Assembly: GCF_011075055.1 (NCBI RefSeq)
Contig: NC_058154.1
Location: 2,232,001-2,296,000, forward strand
Direction: 5' to 3'
DNA length: 64,000 nucleotides
Source of the DNA: Mangifera indica
Lineage: Eukaryota; Streptophyta; Magnoliopsida; Sapindales; Anacardiaceae
Positions 61,606-64,000 of the stretch are shown one piece after another. How positions within the stretch are numbered: the stretch's first letter is position 1; each line of letters starts with the position of its first letter. The translations under genes and the position numbers were made by a program. The notes under the pieces are model-generated. The model had not been told where the DNA came from. It did no database searches and saw only the letters and a list, made by a program, of their open reading frames with translations.

Positions 61606-62390
61606 CTGTTAATACAAATAACAGGATGACAAATACTCAGTAAATGCTCTAACGAAGTATCCTAAAGCCATAAAAACAAATTGAAACCGATTATCCGAGT
61701 CAGTGTCTATTTGTGTAATAGTGCTAGGGTTTTGTTGTTAAAGGTTATAACAAAATTTCGGTAATAATATGAATGACTTCTCTGGTGAACCTCTTATCTC
61801 ATTCAATGCCTAATTTTTTGCATGTCAACCTTGTACATGGGAGATATCAATTCGATACTTACCTGTCATATCAGTTATAATATCTTTTAGCTTATACACA
61901 CGGTCATCTGCAATAAATAATGTTTGTAATATTTTCCCAAGTGCCTTTTTTTCTACTTGCCTATGACAAGGTCTTATGACATCGTGAGAACAAGTATTGT
62001 TCCTAATTTTTGCAACACAAATATATTGTTGTTACTTAACTTCACCCCTCCTGCTTTCCATTTGCATTATTGATGCACACACTTTATATCCCATCTCTTT
62101 TTATTTGAACTTGAAACCTTAAATTGATAACCATTTTCTAATACATCTCTATATAATGTATCTATTAAAACTTGTTTAGATGCAAATTGGTTTGTCACTT
62201 TGAATCTGCCATCTAATGGCACAACTATATGAATTTCAATTCCCTCATTTTCAACGTCTTGATAGGGTTCTAGACTACCAAAAAATGGATTGGAACTACA
62301 ATGCATTGGAAAAATGTCAACTAAACTTTCAGATGCTATCACTAATGTACTAACCCCTGTATCATCAACAACATCACTATCCATTTCAGC
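61606..62390 (-). pseudogene. MURA transposase pseudogene, N-terminal part (copy B)
   Basis: Continuation of 51010-52214 on the other side of the hAT. It includes the MuDR N-terminal domain (FASKQVLIDTLYRD, FKVSSSNKKRWDIKC at about 62090-62200), better preserved than in copy A: the two stops there read as Gln and Trp codons here. The LGTHTCS-type zinc region is damaged near 61990. Confidence 0.8.
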
Positions 62391-63379
62391 ATCACCAATA
62401 TCGCTGCCGCCATTATAATCCCTATCGCCCTCATCATCACAACCATGATATTCATCTTTTTCTTAGAAGTGAATATCATTTGTTGGTAAATCATCTATTT
62501 GATAATAGTCTTTGGGTGTACCCAATATCGGTTCTGGGCCTCTTTCACCATGTGCCAAGTCTTGGGATGGAGGATTCCAACCAACATTATTCTCAATATC
62601 GTCTTGATCATGGTTTATATTTACCCTGCTATTTTTTGGTACACTTTCTAGTTGTGTATATATGTTATCTATGTAATGAACTTTAGTTGATGGATTTTGA
62701 TGAATCCCTTGATGAATCTCTTGTTCTGGTTGTGAATATTGTTCATAATTACCTCGAAATTAAATTTGTTGTATCACTATTTCAAGAAATAAGGGAGACC
62801 TTTTGTGTGACTTATATAGTTGCATCATCATTTGAATATCGTAATCATCTTTTAATAAATAAGGCAAATCACTAAACTTTGTTGGATTTGACATATAAAT
62901 TTTTATCTCATTATAACTTTGATTGATACCCAAACGAGAACATACTCCTTCTACAAATTCGTCTTAATTGATTCTTTTATTAGCTGAAAATAATTTCGGA
63001 ACTCCACTAATATATTTTAAATTATTACCACCTTTACTATGCCATTACCCACCAAATCCAAGCATGAACATCACTCCTACCATTTTTTCCGATTAATGGA
63101 TTTAGGAAACAAAAATGTGGTGGTTTAGAATGAAGCAAATTTGGAATAATGAAAATAACTGAAAAAAGATATGTTTATGAAATAATAAGAAAGTGTTCTT
63201 TCTAGAACAAGTAAATAATTGTTTTATAAATATTGCAGTAAATACTTTCATCTGCCCCAAATCTATCGCCATCTAAATATTAATGAAAGAAATGAATTCT
63301 TTTCTAGTTTAATGAATTAATTTTTTAATGGAAGTGTTTTCATTACAACAGATGTATCACCAATTTAAATTGTTCATGC

Positions 63380-63976
63380 ATGTATGCACACATCCCTTGA
63401 GAGAATGATGCATCCTTTTATGATTTCACGCACCCCTTCGGAGTTGATGCATTCTTTATGATTTCATGCACCCCTTCGGAGTTGATGCATCCCCTATCAT
63501 ATTTTCATGCACTCTTTTAGACTTTCACACACCCCTTTACACTTTCACACATTTTTGCACCCGCTCGAAAAAATGCACCGTTTTGAGAAAGTGCCCACCT
63601 TTTCACTCATTTTTGCACCATTTCAAAGAGACAACCCACACACATCCTGTCTTAGTTATATCCATCATTTTGTAAATGTATAAAGGTATAGAAATATCAA
63701 TTATTATATTAAAAATTAATCTGTTTTTCATTTGTAAATATTATTCATTATAGAAAAAATAAGTTTAATTCGTATACTCTGAAATATAAGAGCTTAATCT
63801 ATGAAAACTGTTGTAAATGGAAAGAAATAGAATAAAAGGTATTTTTGGAATGAAAAATATCAATTGCTTAAAAAGGTAAATGTTAAGAAATCTTGCTGCA
63901 AAAGGTTGAGGCGGCAAATTCGGTGTCTATTTTAATTGATTTCCCTTTTTTAGGCTTCACAGAAAGTAAAAAAAAG
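63380..63976 (-). repeat. Right terminal inverted repeat of MULE copy B
   Basis: Counterpart of 27520-28140, pairing with 44053-44640. It ends near AAAGTAAAAAAAAGGG just before the window edge. Confidence 0.82.
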
Positions 63977-64000
63977 GGTTTTTGTACTTATTCTTAGTAT

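Larger units (their letters stand above)
44053..63976. mobile_element. Mutator-like element of Kaonashi type, copy B, with nested insertions
   Basis: The same element as 18737-28140, stretched to about 19.9 kb by a foldback element (48229-49047) and a hAT (52215-61605). Inverted repeats lie at 44053-44640 and about 63380-63976. The coding remnants match copy A, with different secondary damage. Confidence 0.87.
30325..64000. repeat. Tandem segmental duplication, copy B (continues past window)
   Basis: Direct-orientation partner of 5460-28190, recognisable from its first base to the window end. It is longer because of three later insertions: 31110-31697, 48229-49047 and 52215-61605. The NPH3 pseudogene and the CA-rich repeat expected next would lie beyond 64000. 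Confidence 0.93.

Overview
This is nuclear DNA from a flowering plant, most likely a eudicot. It is strongly AT-rich, its genes are split by many GT-AG introns, its proteins resemble land-plant families, and about half of it is plant transposons. No plasmid, organelle or bacterial features were seen. Exon limits were read by eye from splice sites and reading frame; no search or alignment program was run, so divergence statements are qualitative.

Layout. (1) 1-4500, minus strand: a ZIP-type metal transporter of the Arabidopsis At3g08650 type, whose 3' end runs off the left edge. (2) About 5460 onward is a large tandem segmental duplication with a unit of about 24.9 kb. Copy A is 5460-30324. 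Copy B starts at 30325 and is still running at 64000. Each copy holds, left to right, a complete 20-exon LRR receptor-like kinase gene (minus strand, subfamily LRR VIII-1, At1g06840 type), about 4 kb of intergenic DNA, and a 9.4-kb Mutator-like element (MULE). The MULE has roughly 600-bp terminal inverted repeats, 20-bp tandem repeats, a decayed DUF1985/Ulp1 SUMO-protease-like gene on the plus strand and a decayed MURA transposase gene on the minus strand. Copy A ends with a broken NPH3-family pseudogene that was presumably also duplicated, with its partner beyond the window.

Copy B has since gained three further elements, each with a matching empty site in copy A: a 588-bp TRIM retroelement (31110-31697), an 819-bp foldback element with a 10-bp target duplication (48229-49047), and a 9.4-kb hAT transposon (52215-61605). 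The hAT sits inside the first catalytic Asp codon of the MULE transposase remnant. It carries its own decayed transposase plus pieces of host genes: the C-terminal two thirds of a DDX6/DHH1-type DEAD-box helicase, a HEAT-repeat piece of deoxyhypusine hydroxylase, and exons I could not identify.

How it fits together. The two receptor kinases are the main intact genes. Copy A (956 codons) keeps every kinase residue I checked. Copy B (948 codons) is open throughout but has lost the alpha-C glutamate and the APE-motif glutamate, so it looks like a young pseudokinase paralogue. The paired copies act as an internal clock that separates insertions made before the duplication (MULE, older foldback, intronic LTR remnants) from those made after it.
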